Source: Branchipolynoe longqiensis (Eukaryota > Annelida > Polychaeta > Phyllodocida > Polynoidae). From it: a stretch of DNA of 64,000 bases. The stretch lies in NCBI GenBank assembly GCA_030323885.1, contig CM059193.1, forward strand, positions 90,225,825 through 90,289,824, read 5' to 3'. This document shows positions 1 to 9,574 of the stretch, piece by piece; within the stretch, counting starts at the first letter, position 1, and each line of letters opens with the position of its first letter. The notes beneath the pieces are model-generated. The model ran no database searches, was not told the DNA's origin, and was given only the letters and a program-made list of their open reading frames with translations. The position numbers and the translations under genes were made by a program.

Positions 1-19
1 TTGGTTTAACGGGATTATA

Positions 20-140
20 CTGTAATAGGACTGGCCAAGAACTGATTACCTCAGTAGCAGGATAATGTGACTGGGTGGGATATCAGGTCATGGTGTTGGT
101 GGTCTGGTCTCTCAGTGTGGCAACACTGTAAAGATATGAA
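20..140 (+). repeat. SINE-A body fragment
   Basis: This is the middle of the SINE-A consensus seen in full at 11173-11510 (GGATAATGTGACTG, then GGGATATCAGGTCATGGTG, then a GCA-ACACT-TAAAG block). The tRNA-like head and the tail are missing, so the copy is truncated at both sides. Confidence 0.7.
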
Positions 141-265
141 TGCACCAAAAATAACTTGTTGAAGGTTTAATTCTAATGTTTATCTGAATTTCTGGATTTG
201 CATTTAAGGAGATTTGTCTGTAGATTCTGAGAATCCGGAACCAGTCATCATTTACCCAATAACTC
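135..265. repeat. Diverged copy of the right half of hairpin element G
   Basis: The stretch TTGAAGGTTTAATTCTAATG followed by TTTATCTGAAT and a GGATTTGCATTTA block matches the segment near 58299-58360 inside element G2. The similarity is partial and no terminal inverted repeat is kept here, so this is a decayed fragment. Confidence 0.4.
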
Positions 266-444
266 CAGAAAAAGGAATTGACAGGGCATTTTGCTAAACA
301 GTATTCCATCCCATCTCCACCATTATACCCGACCTCAATTCCCCGTTATTATCCCATACCAGGTCTCGCGAGGTCTAAGGAATCATGTATTATGCAAAGT
401 GTGCTATGCACTTAAATATAATGTATCTCTATGCACCTCGTTGT

Positions 445-776
445 CGACCGGGTGAGGTGGCCAAATCAGTAGAACGCAGGCCTCTTGTGGGGGATATCTG
501 GATTTTGGTTCCCAATCGAGTCCAACCAATGACTTCCAAAATTGATACCTGTCGCTTCCTAGTTTGGCGCTTGGCAGTAACAGGACATGGCAATGAATGG
601 TTAGTATCAGGATAATGTGACTGTGTGGGCTATCAGCTCATGGTGCTGGTGGCCTGGTCTACCAGTGGAGCAGCACTATATAAAGTTGCCATAAGTGTGC
701 ACTGTCACAAGTCGGTACCCATCCTGATATGACCTTAGATGTTGCAAGGATGTAAAACTCCAACAACCAACCAAGG
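445..776 (+). repeat. SINE-A, near full length
   Basis: A tRNA-like head (GACCGGGTGAGGTGGCC, B-box-like GGTTCCCAATCGAGTCC) is followed by the shared body (GTCGCTTCCTAG, CAGGATAATGTGACTG, GGCTATCAGCTCATGGTGC, GCAGCACTAT) and the shared 3' end (CCTGATATGACCTTAGATG, then GGATGTAAAACTCCAACAAC). SINEs are transcribed by RNA polymerase III from the internal A and B boxes and copied by a partner LINE; this copy's B box has drifted. The tail is CCAACAACCAACC rather than poly(A). Confidence 0.8.
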
Positions 777-1548
777 ACTCTGTGTAATTATAAAATCTCT
801 AGCCGCTGCAGGAATAATAAAATCGATTATATTTACAAGCAATTATTTCCCATACCATACATGCATGAATGTCATATACACTAGCTTCTATGTATCCTTG
901 CGATACCTCTGCCAGCTATAGACTATATAGCCACTGTACAATCTATTAAATACATCATCTTTGCAAACAATTATATTCCATAGCATATATGTATGTATGG
1001 ATGTCATACTGGATTCTAATGTCTGCTTCATCTTCATCCTATTTTCTAACTTAATATCAAAAAGCAATGCTTAGGACCGAACCCATGCTAAATGCTTGGA
1101 GGATTTTTAAAATTTGTTTATTTATCAACACAAGTATATTATTAACCAATCGCTGTCATCCACGCTGTTTGCTGCGTAGCAAAGTTCGACAAGATATTTC
1201 CATTTCCATTTGATGGATTTTGATTACAATTCAACAGGAGTATACAAATGGCGGCCCCCATATATGGCTATTTCCATTTCCCTTTGCTGGATTTTAGTGA
1301 TTTCATTTTCCATCTCTTTGAGTATGAGTATTGTTTATGTATATGTACATGTGTTCGTCCTTAGGTTGCTGTGTTAGTGGTCATTAGGTTTTGATTTTAA
1401 GTTTAAAGTTTACCTTTTGTATATATCATACCTAGCATCTATACCATCATACCTAGCATATATGCCCTCTAAAACTGTGCTTGAATTATCAGTGTATTTT
1501 TCTATTTATTTATTTATCTTGTTTTATGATTCATTTTATTTGTTGTTG
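777..1548. other. Unassigned AT-rich DNA
   Basis: No coding signal, tandem repeat or terminal repeat that I can recognise. Short open frames here have no protein-like composition. Confidence 0.5.
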
Positions 1549-1868
1549 TCATAAGTCTAGTAGTGCATTTAGCTCTCTTTTGATTAATGTTTTATATGTT
1601 TCTGTTGTCCCTGTATTTCTTTCTTCTACTCCCAGTGCATTCCATTCCATTGCCTTCATGTACTCGGTACTCCTCTCATATGATCTGCTTTTGGCTCTTT
1701 TTCTTATCAGTCTGGGGCAATCACTATCTCTTGTTGCCTTTTTTGTTACATGCACCCTCCCAGGCTTCCTTGTATCCCCGAATGCTGCTATTTTGAGATG
1801 TGCTTTTCTTCTGTCATTTAGTGTGTTGACTTTTGCTTTCCTATGGAGATCATCAGTCTGGTGTCTAT
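1549..1868 (-). pseudogene. LINE C-terminal fragment
   Basis: Read on the minus strand, about 68 residues include RSYERSTEYMKAMEWNALG and ERNTGTTETYKTLIKREL. This matches the end of the LINE ORF at 20330-20450 (AHERSTLEMAAKVWNA and LKTYKKYL) in spacing and key residues: an R/E-S-T block, W-N, then a Y-K-x-L-x-K end. In this LINE group that is the region after reverse transcriptase. No RT motifs precede it, so only the 3' end of the element inserted or survived. The next element starts at its outer edge (1869). Confidence 0.6.
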
Positions 1869-2410
1869 AGCCCCGTTCACACTGGCGAGTTAAAACGCTT
1901 CATCTAAATCGCCTTGCCTAGTTCGCTTCACATTCGCCGTGTGGACGCTACGCTGAAGCGATTTAGGGCTGAATCGATTCAGTTAGATCGGTTCATCTAT
2001 ACCACCTCCCGCGGTAGTATAGATGAAGCGATTTAGCTTAAATCAGCCCAACTAGCTTGTGTGGACAGTAGCGGTTTACTTGAAGTGGTTTAAGCATGTC
2101 ACACTATATAATATATTTTGGTCTATAAACCGGCTAGAGGTGCACATATATTTTGTTCATCATTTATTTTTAGGGTTTCACTGCCCAGCAGAAGTTTTGA
2201 CCGTTCCAAAACAATACGATTCAGTTAATACATATCTAGGTCGAACCCACACTCTCTCGTGGTGACGTCGACGAACCAAAACTGGCGCTGGTTAGTATGG
2301 ACTTGCTCATGCGCAGATATCAAATTCCGGCTAAAAGTACTGCATGCGTGGACACAACACTAATTCGCTTCATCTATTTCACTTCATCTAAATCGGCATA
2401 AAATTGTGCT
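1869..2410 (+). mobile_element. Terminal-repeat element with self-similar interior (left end kept)
   Basis: The left end AGCCCCGTTCACACTGGCG resembles the ends of the TAA-flanked elements at 16959 and 46439 (AGCCCCAGTCACACA type). The interior repeats the word GCTTCATCTAAATCG in both orientations, with a local hairpin CATCTATAC ... GTATAGATG at about 2003-2026. I do not find the matching right terminal repeat, so the right boundary is only where the word stops appearing. No coding capacity. Confidence 0.5.
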
Positions 2411-2790
2411 GTGCTCTATTTTGTAGTCTTTGAGGTTTATCCAACATATTTGTGTTACCCCTCCCCCCCCCCCATATATATTATATCACCATAGTTAACG
2501 AACCTCCCAGCACAAAAAGTAAACGTTGGCTATTGGGTTAATATATTATAGAGCACATATATATACTGAACTGAACTATATTCCACACCACTACGTGAGT
2601 AACAGGGGCCAAAAGCAGGAGACAGTGTTAGCGGGGTTTGGTGTTAGAGCCTGTTACCATTTAGCTATCACCGAAGTCGGGACCTGTTTCAAGTCGTATG
2701 CAGGAGTGCGTAACACTTTCATTATAGCTAAATGTGAAGTTATTTATAGATTTGGGAAATCCCTCTGCGTCTGTACCCATATATTAGGCT
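2411..2790. other. Unassigned DNA flanking the palindrome
   Basis: Contains a C homopolymer near 2460-2474. The words GGTGTTAG and ACTCCTGCATAC or its complement occur here (about 2640-2715) and again at 3218-3330 on the other side of the palindrome, so these flanks may be outer arms of the same foldback element. Confidence 0.35.
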
Positions 2791-3159
2791 CAAATCTATT
2801 GAATGCGATCATATTTAACAGAATTACATACGCAATAAGTGAAATTTGATCAATTTAACCCTAAATTCGAAGCGTTATTAAGGCTACCGCCACATTGGCG
2901 GCGATATTAATACTTATATTTTCGAATCGACGAACGTAAAGTAAACAAATCGCCGCAGTCGCCGCATCGACGTCGCTTTCCCTACTGGCGGCGGTGGCGG
3001 TTTGTTCACTGTACGTTCGTCGATTCGAAAATATAAGTATTACTATCGCCGCCAATGCGGCGGTAGCCTTAATATCGCTTCGAATTTAGGGTTGAATTGA
3101 TCAAATTTCACTTATTGCGTAGGTAATTCTGTTAAATATGACAGCATTGAATAGATTTG
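2791..3159. mobile_element. Large palindromic (foldback) element
   Basis: The left arm starts CAAATCTATTGAATGC (2791) and the right arm ends GCATTGAATAGATTTG (3159). Moving inward the arms stay complementary through AATTTGATCAATT, CTAAATTCGAAGCG, GGCTACCGCC and CGAATCGACGAACGTA, almost to a loop of about 20 bases near 2963-2984. The whole unit could fold into one hairpin of about 170 base pairs. No open frame of interest. It is consistent with a foldback-type MITE, but no target-site duplication was identified. Confidence 0.75.
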
Positions 3160-3540
3160 GGCATAATGAACTTGCTAAACCTCCTATCTATCAGGGGTAA
3201 GGTAACACCGGTTAAGGCTTTGGTGTTAGGCCTATCACCGCCTCGTGCATACCATCTTTCGCCGCTAACCGGAAAATTCCTGCCAAACACCGTTTTGGCT
3301 TGCTAACACCGAATACCACCGACTCCTGCATACGGCCCGAGGTCTGATAACAATCCAATGTGAAAACCACTCACTACCGGACGCCTGCATAGGGCCACTC
3401 AGTACGAGGGGACAACAGTTGGCGTGACACTGCCCATAACAGCATGCCCGTGACGTCACGCAGTGCGGGACACCATCAATTACACGGTCCGTCAGTGCCA
3501 GGGAGTCTGCTTAACAACAATTCATCGACACCATTCTATA
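3160..3540. other. Right flank of palindrome, unassigned
   Basis: Rich in the words TAACACCG, GGTGTTAG and CCTGCATA, which also occur left of the palindrome. May be part of a larger inverted-repeat element; no coding signal. Confidence 0.3.
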
Positions 3541-3902
3541 TTGTTTGTTTGCGTTTTAAGCCCTAGCAACATCAATGGTTACATCAGGATGGGTATCGAC
3601 TTGTGACGGTGCATATTCATCATCGACTTGTGACGCTGCATACTCATGGCGACTTAATAGTGCTGCCCCAATGGGAGACCAGGACAGCGGCACCATGAGC
3701 CAATATCCCACTCGTTTCTCGGCACTTTATATTGACACCGATCTAATCAGTCCTTGCCCTATCCTATTAATGCCAAGCATCGGGTTAGGTAGCGACAAGT
3801 ATCAATTTAGTAAGTCATTGGTTTGACTCGGCCAGGATTCAAACTCATGACCTTCCACATCAAAAACTTGCGCTCTAACGATTTCGCCTGCTCGTCCGGT
3901 TC
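3541..3902 (-). repeat. SINE-A, near full length, with internal duplication
   Basis: The reverse complement of SINE-A: tail complement TTGTTTGTTTGCG at 3541, then GCAACATCAATGGTTACATC, and the head toward 3902 (GACTCGGCCAGGATTCAAAC). It carries a local duplication of about 28 bases, CGACTTGTGACGGTGCATA and CGACTTGTGACGCTGCATA, near 3596-3645, not seen in other copies. Confidence 0.8.
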
Positions 3903-4340
3903 AACATTATATCTACACCACACAATATACGCATCTTGCCGCGAAATATGACATCATTTTGACCACAAACTTTGCATTACTATATTTCTGGGAATGACGT
4001 TGTCGACGTTGAATCTTCAAAAGTGGCGTATATTTTGTAACACGATCCCAATCTCATGTCTTCATTATGCCCCATAGGGTCTGCTTCACCGACGACCCAT
4101 CTACCTAAGGCGCTAACTCCAAAGATGCGGTGAAATTATACCAAGAAACTTACATTTCACACATTCAGCCATGTTGGATGTATTATTTGTTTTCTACAAA
4201 TATACGGTAATACCGTAGGGCATTTTCCTTTGAATGCTATCATTGATTTATAATGGAGCCATTGCAAAATCTCTACAAATATGAAATAATCCGTCATTGA
4301 TGGCTAAATTCCACAAGTAATAATAAACCTAATGCCATTG
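3903..4340. other. Unassigned AT-rich DNA
   Basis: No gene or repeat recognised. A short palindrome ACGGTAATACCGT lies at about 4205-4217. Confidence 0.4.
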
Positions 4341-4670
4341 CCACTCGGTGGCCTAGTTGGTAGAGTGCAGGCTTTCCGTGTGGAAGGTTGGGAGTTTGAA
4401 TCCCAGCCGAGTCAAACCAACGACTTACCGAATTTATACTTGTCGCTTCCTAGCTTGGTCCTCGGCATTACTAGGATAGGGCAAGGACTGGTTACCTCAG
4501 TATCAGGATACTTTGAGTGAGTCGGGTGTCGGGTCGTGATGACAGTGGGCTGGTCTACCAGTGGAGCAGCACTATAAAGTCACTATGAATGTGAGCTGTC
4601 TCAACTCGGTTTGTTTCTTCATATGACCATAGATTTTGCTGTGCGTGGACAAACCTCAATAAACAAAGTT
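4341..4670 (+). repeat. SINE-A with well-preserved tRNA-like head
   Basis: The head at 4343-4412 keeps a tRNA-like plan: ACTCGGT at the 5' side can pair with GCCGAGT at the 3' side as a seven-pair acceptor stem (one G-T pair), an A-box-like TGGCCTAGTTGGTAGAG lies inside, and a T-arm-like GGGAGTTTGAATCCCA pairs with itself. The D-arm resembles tRNA-Lys. The body (GTCGCTTCCTAGC, GGGCAAGGACTGGTT) and 3' region follow; the last 50 bases are diverged. Confidence 0.8.
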
Positions 4671-5171
4671 GCTATTATTAGATTATACACCCTACACCCT
4701 ACCAAAGACCATATAATACTAAGACGGCTCACTCAGCCTGTACTGTGTAATCAAAATGATCAAACCCACCACTTGGAGCGCTGCTGTTCTCTTGGTTAAA
4801 CAGGTGCTATATTATATGTATAAATGTATATGAATGTGAAAGATATGTGATGATGGCGATGCTGATGATGATGCTGATGATGATGTGTTTGTTCATAGCA
4901 ATTTCATATTGATGTGTATTCATACTTAACTATCTCATGTATAATAGAATTGTATGTGTTTACATGTGAAACACCAACCAGCAGCCGGGCTGATCAAACC
5001 CACCACAAGGTGGCACTGCAAAATGTACATTACCATGGGAGAGATAGGGAGTGATCCGTCTTAGTATTATAGGGTATTTGACCCTACCACATCTAAACCT
5101 TCCCTACGTCAATAGTGAGATGCCAACATTTCGTGCACACCCAGCCATTTCTGAAATCCCTGTCTATGCTT
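4671..5171. other. Unassigned DNA with GAT/GCTGAT microsatellite
   Basis: A (GAT)n-rich stretch lies at about 4849-4882. The phrase TGATCAAACCCACCAC occurs twice (about 4756 and 4991). Nothing coding seen. Confidence 0.4.
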
Positions 5172-5511
5172 GGGTTTGTTTATTTGTTGTTTTTATGTCC
5201 CAGCAACATCTCTGGTCACATCAGGATGGGTACCCACTTGTGACAGTGCGCACTCATGGCAACTTTATAGTGGTGTCCCACTGGGAGACCAGACCATCAG
5301 CACCATTACCTGATATCCCACACTCAGTTTACATTATCCTGACACTGAGCCAACCAGTCCTTGCCGTATCCTAATAATGCCAAACACCAAGCTAGGAAGC
5401 AACAAGTATACATTTTAAAGTTATTGGTTTGACTCGACCAGCATTCGAGTCCCACGATCTACCAAACGCGGAGACAGACGCTCAACTCATTTGGTCACCC
5501 AAGCTGGTATG
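5172..5511 (-). repeat. SINE-A, near full length
   Basis: Reverse complement of SINE-A. The tail complement TTTGTTTATTTGTTG is followed by CAGCAACATC, CATCAGGATGGGTACC, GTGCGCACTCATGGC and CTTTATAG, then GTCCCACTGGGAGACC, and ends with the head (GACTCGACCAGCATTCGAG). Internal promoter boxes are still recognisable. Confidence 0.85.
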
Positions 5512-5618
5512 GTAGAGTGCCAGATTAGAATGGGGGGCAATGGTACGTGGTACTAGCAACAGCAAAGGGATGACTCAAGTACACCACAGATGAGCCAATG
5601 TGTGAAACCGAGTCAAAC

Positions 5619-6290
5619 CATCATCATCATCATCATCATCATGCTGTCGGTCGCGATGCAACAAAGACTGCTTTCATTACTTGACTGCCGCTCTCCATTT
5701 AGCTCTCTACTGTGAGAGTTGCGTCCATGAGTCGGTCTTAATGTCTCTCAGCTTCAGGTTTCTCTTGATGGTATCCCTGAACCGGAGACGGGGGCGCCCT
5801 CTCTTTCTGTAGCCAGAAGACAGTTGAGAATAGAGGATCTGCTTTGGTGGCCTGTCTGATGACATCCTCATGAGGTGTCCAGTCCACCGGAGATTCTTTT
5901 TGATCAGAAGATCTTCCATAGAGGGCAGCCCCATCCATTTGAGTATTACATTTCATGAAAGCTGCCTGCAAAAGTGTTGAAGTGCTGCTGGCTTTTGCAA
6001 GTTACCAGCGGCACTCTCTCGGGGAGCAAATATAGGTTTCACACCGGCAAGAACATGTCAAGACAGGCGCAAAACTATTTGTCCCTGCAGTGGCTGGTCG
6101 GGAGATGTTGGGAGTTCCATACATCAACCACCCTTAATGCTGCCACAGTGACATGGTTTTCTGTTTAGGGTTTGCTCCCTTAGCCTTCGGTTCTGTCAAG
6201 GACCTGTACCACAAGGCAGTGGTTTACAACTCTGCAAGGCAGGGGCGTCAACCTCCCTGAGGTATTGCTATACCTGCAATACCTGCATAC
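5619..6290 (-). pseudogene. LINE 3' end with (ATG)n tail
   Basis: On the minus strand the ORF at 5934-5707 reads through MEDLLIKKNLRWTGHLMRM, LPKQILYSQLSSGYRKRGRP-like residues and DIKTDSWTQLSQ. This is the C-terminal domain of a LINE ORF2 (R-W-x-GH-x-x-RM ... GRPxLRxxD ... W pattern). The 3' end of the element is the (CAT)n run at about 5622-5643, i.e. (ATG)n on the coding strand, a microsatellite tail typical of some LINEs. The upstream coding part (5960-6240) is shared with the copy at 45280-45745. No RT domain remains. Two related copies lie at 40356-40655 and 45280-45745. Confidence 0.75.
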
Positions 6291-6381
6291 CACCAATGAA
6301 TTAAATATTCATACTTTTCACTATTGATCCTAGTACTTGCCATTATCCGGATAATGCGAGGAACGGTAAAATGAGGAAGAC

Positions 6382-7280
6382 CAATAGACCCCGCCAGTTA
6401 AGCTAACAAATACCCTACTACAGTGGTTCCAGATTCTGCTGATAGATGGCATTAGCTTAACTGGCGTTATCTATTCATCTAGCTATTTAAAGATGTAGTT
6501 TTAGAAGAAACAATGTTTTAAAGAGAATGGTGGATATCTGTCAATGTCTGAGTTCAATTGAAATGACAATGATGCTATGATATATAAAAATATCACTTTA
6601 TATGCTGTGTAGACACTGATGGCATCATCAATCGAACACATGAGACTACAGTTAAGCTGAAAAGTACCTGAATAGAGTTGTAAAGTCGTTGTAGTTGTGT
6701 AGGCAGGCTAGTAGGAAATCAATACAGGCAAGTATAAGAAAGGCAGAGAATAGAGTGAAAGTAAATTAAGTGAGAGCTTGTACTCTCAGGTTTATTATTA
6801 TGTAGTTGTTTCTGGACCTGACATGGCATACCACCTGACCATGCTCTCCATTGGACAACAAGCATTTCTAGGTCCACCAATCAACAGTAAGCATTTCTGA
6901 GTGACCCACCACCACCATGCCTTCTGGCTGCTTTGACCTCACCTGCATTGTTGTGTATGTGTGTGTTGTGATCCATGACTAACAGTTGGGAGGGAGGGGG
7001 CTGTGAGTAGAGCTCTTGAGCTCCTTCCACACTAACATTATTGCCCCTCTCACACTATCTATACAATACAAAATGACTATTTAATACAAGTAAAGTTTCA
7101 GCAGCACTACATAATTACATTCATGCACCTGGCCCGATACATCATTTACCTTTATATACCATTTGTAATCCCTTATAGACCAGTTCACATTCCCACCAAT
7201 GTGTTTTGTTGGAATATTTTACAGAGTGGTTCCAGATTCAGCCAATAAGTGTTACCAGCTTAACTAGAGGGGTCTATTGT
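6382..7280. mobile_element. Element E: region bounded by inverted CAATAGACCCC repeats
   Basis: The left end CAATAGACCCCGCCAGTTAA (6382) is matched in inverted orientation by the right end, whose complement reads CAATAGACCCCTCTAGTTAA (7280). The left end is itself followed by its own inverse (TTAGCTTAACTGGCG at about 6451), and a direct repeat of about 57 bases (GTGGTTCCAGATTC onward) lies at about 6420-6475 and 7223-7280. So this may be one element with complex ends or two small hairpin elements flanking the LTR-like repeat at 6688-7170. Confidence 0.45.
6688..7170 (-). repeat. LTR-like repeat, copy 3
   Basis: The complement of this stretch matches 41897-42374 and 44374-44846 in order: GGGCCAGGTGCATGAATG, CCCCCTCCC, TAGTCATGGATCAC, GCATGGTGGTGGTGGG, AATAATAAACCTGAG, CTCTTTC-type pyrimidine run, then CCTGTATTGATTTC and AGCCTGCCTACACAAC. 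A TATA/AATAAA-like block followed by a pyrimidine tract and an end in CACAACxACA is what an LTR looks like, but no gag-pol or paired LTR is seen. Confidence 0.5.
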
Positions 7281-7377
7281 CTGCAATTGAAACATACCAT
7301 GATGTAATCGATGGTGGGAGCTAAATCAAATGTATATCAATCTTGGAGTGAAACTATCCATCTGCATGCACCGGAGC

Positions 7378-7701
7378 GGGACGTAGCTCAGGTGGTAGAG
7401 TGTCCACCGGTGAAGGTGTCATCCGATTAATCCTGCTCAGTGGACGCATTTGCAGTTTGGGGTATTTTCCGTTCCAACCAGTGGTCCACAACTGGTTCAT
7501 CAAATGCTGTGGTATGTAATGTCCTGTCTGGGGGAAAATGCATATAAAAGACCCCTTGCTGCTTATCGGAAAGAGTAGCCTATGTGTTGGGAGGGGGTTT
7601 CCTCCAAAGAAATATGTCAGAATGAGATTATGTTTGACATCGAATAGCCGATGATAACAAATCCATGTGCTCTAGAGGTGTCGTTAAATAAAAGAAACCT
7701 T
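7378..7701 (+). repeat. tRNA-derived SINE of a type I associate with molluscs
   Basis: The head GACGTAGCTCAGGTGGTAGAG (A box) is followed by a degenerate B box, then the body: TTCCGTTCCAACCAGTGG, TGTAATGTCCTGTCTG, GCATATAAAAGACCCCTTGC, TTTGACATCGAATAGCCG, GTGCTCTAGAGGTGTCG, and the tail TTAAATAAAAGAAACC. From memory this body is widespread in mollusc genomes. The copy is complete but diverged; no clear target duplication was seen. Confidence 0.75.
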
Positions 7702-8130
7702 CCGGGTTGTTTTCTGTATGGACCTTGTCAGTGCTATCTAGCCGAGAGTGCGGGGCAGCTTGAGAATTGTGCCTGCCTGTGTAGTTAGACAGTCATGATG
7801 GCTTCTACTCCTACTCGTGGAAGGAAAAGTAGGGCGTGTGATGAGAATGACAATGTCTTGGTCGCCTCTACCAACCTTCTCACCGATCAAATCACAAAAG
7901 AAAATAAGATCCGGATAAAACAAATTATAATTAATCTCTTGTGAAATATGGATCGAAGACAATTGGTTCGAGTGACTATCAGAAGTGGAGCGTGCTGTGA
8001 CTGTGACAGTGAGATTTCATGTCAGGGTTCTGTCAACGCTGGGATTTGTTTGCGGATATAGTTAAGATAGTTGGTGGCTTCCGGTATAATAGGTCGTGGG
8101 ATTGAACCTCGATAGAGTTAAAGCAACGAT
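7702..8130. other. Unassigned DNA
   Basis: No protein-like frame and no repeat recognised. Confidence 0.4.
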
Positions 8131-8335
8131 TTGAGGGGATCAGAGGGGAGGGAAGAGGCGAGGAGATTGGATGGGAGCAGAGGGGTGGGGAGGGGAGGGT
8201 TGGGGAGGGGGGAGAGAAAAGGATGGGAGGGGAGGGGAGACAGAGTATAGGGGGAAGGAAGGGGAGCGTGAGGGGAGAGGAGGGGAGGGGAGGTAGGAGG
8301 GGAGGGGAGGTAGGAGGGTGTGCAGGGCTGGCTAC
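8131..8335 (+). repeat. Purine-rich (GGGGA/GGGAGG) tract
   Basis: Almost only A and G for about 200 bases, in irregular GGGGAGGGG-type units. Open frames on the other strand are proline/serine low complexity and not genes. Confidence 0.85.
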
Positions 8336-8369
8336 AATGAGACACAAGTTGACATTTGTTATTAGATAG

Positions 8370-8945
8370 GATGTCTGTATAATGTGGCTGAGTGGGATGT
8401 CGGTGCCATGGTGACAGTGGTATGGTAACCCAGGGGAGCAGGACTATAAAACCACCTTGAATGTTAAGTGCAACATTGAAACTTCTTGCTAGCTAGCCTG
8501 CCTGTTCATATTATTCGCGTAGGGCAAGGACTGTTTTGCTCAGTATTCGTATAATGTGACTGACTCGGATATATGGGATATGGTGCTAGTTGTGTGGTAT
8601 CCCAGTGAGGCAGGACTATACAACCACCATGAGAGTGAGTTGTCACTAGTCGGTGTAGTGTTCTCAAAAGATCTTAGATGTTGCTACCATGTTCGTTGGT
8701 TCAATATTAGTACAATATAACCGAATGGGACATCAGGGTCATGGTGCCGATGCGTGGTATGGCATTGATGCAGTTCTATAAAGTCACCATTAATGTGTAG
8801 TGCAACAACTCGGTGGCGTGGCATGCAATGGTCTTCGATGTTGCCATGATGTTACATAAATGTATATACAATTGTCAGGTATCAACCCATACAGGATCCT
8901 AAGTGTGGTATCCCAGTGAGGCAGGACTATAAAGCCACCATGTGG
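8370..8945 (+). repeat. Run of truncated, diverged SINE-A bodies
   Basis: Pieces of the SINE-A body follow each other in the same orientation: about 8370-8513, 8515-8695, 8699-8857 and 8903-8945. Each keeps the order AATGTGACTG / GGGATAT / ATGGTGC / CAGGACTATA-type block / CACCATGA / GATGTTGC. No tRNA-like heads are present. This looks like local tandem duplication of a headless copy followed by divergence. Confidence 0.65.
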
Positions 8946-9115
8946 TAAATATGTTTATTCTGCTGAATAAGTCTTTTGTCAGTGCCGAAGGACTGTTCTT
9001 CCAGCCATTTTTCAATTCAGGGGTATTTACACAAAAAGGTATATAGAATAAGGTGTACAATACCTGTTGAATACACAATTTGCACCATGTAACACAATGA
9101 CATTCTGAAACCCAA
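8945..9115 (-). repeat. Repeat B (LINE-type 3' end), copy 1
   Basis: Shares GTAAATATGTTTATTCTGCT, TTCCAGCCATTTTTCAATTC, TATTTACACAAAA and GAATACACAATTTGCA with 34950-35128. Its complement resembles the very 3' end of the LINE at 33220-33296, so the strand is given as that of the presumed parent element. Confidence 0.7.
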
Positions 9116-9574
9116 AAGTTTCATAACAATATCGTACAGCAGTGTCATATAACTAGATCAATATTAGTCAGATCGATGTGAGTATTTACATAGTAGTTAG
9201 AATGTAAGCAGAAGTTATCTTCTGTATTCAGGTGGTTAATTTGTAGTAAGTTTTAATGTTCAGTTGCAGTTAGGCAAGCGGTATATAAATGTTGGTTTGT
9301 TAGGAAAATTCTAGTGTAACTCTAATGTAGTTAGTTATGTGAGTTTATGAATTATGTTGTTGGATGTGTATTACCACATGTCGGTGGACTGGCATCAAGT
9401 AGTCTTACTCTTAGACGTTGATATGATGTCAAACCCAAATAAATACACGACTGTCAGCTATCAACTCATTCACGATCCTAGGTTGGGGAGTTCGTAGGTA
9501 GACAAGGCTAGAATTGAATATTTAGTAAAACCGCTGGTTCTCGGCAGAACGCCTGGGAAGGTGGGCGATACAAT
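9116..9574. other. Unassigned AT-rich DNA
   Basis: No gene or repeat recognised. Confidence 0.4.

Noticed and set aside
2059..2849. Small plus-strand frames (68 and 107 codons)
   Set aside because: Composition is not protein-like and they overlap element DNA; no motif or start context.
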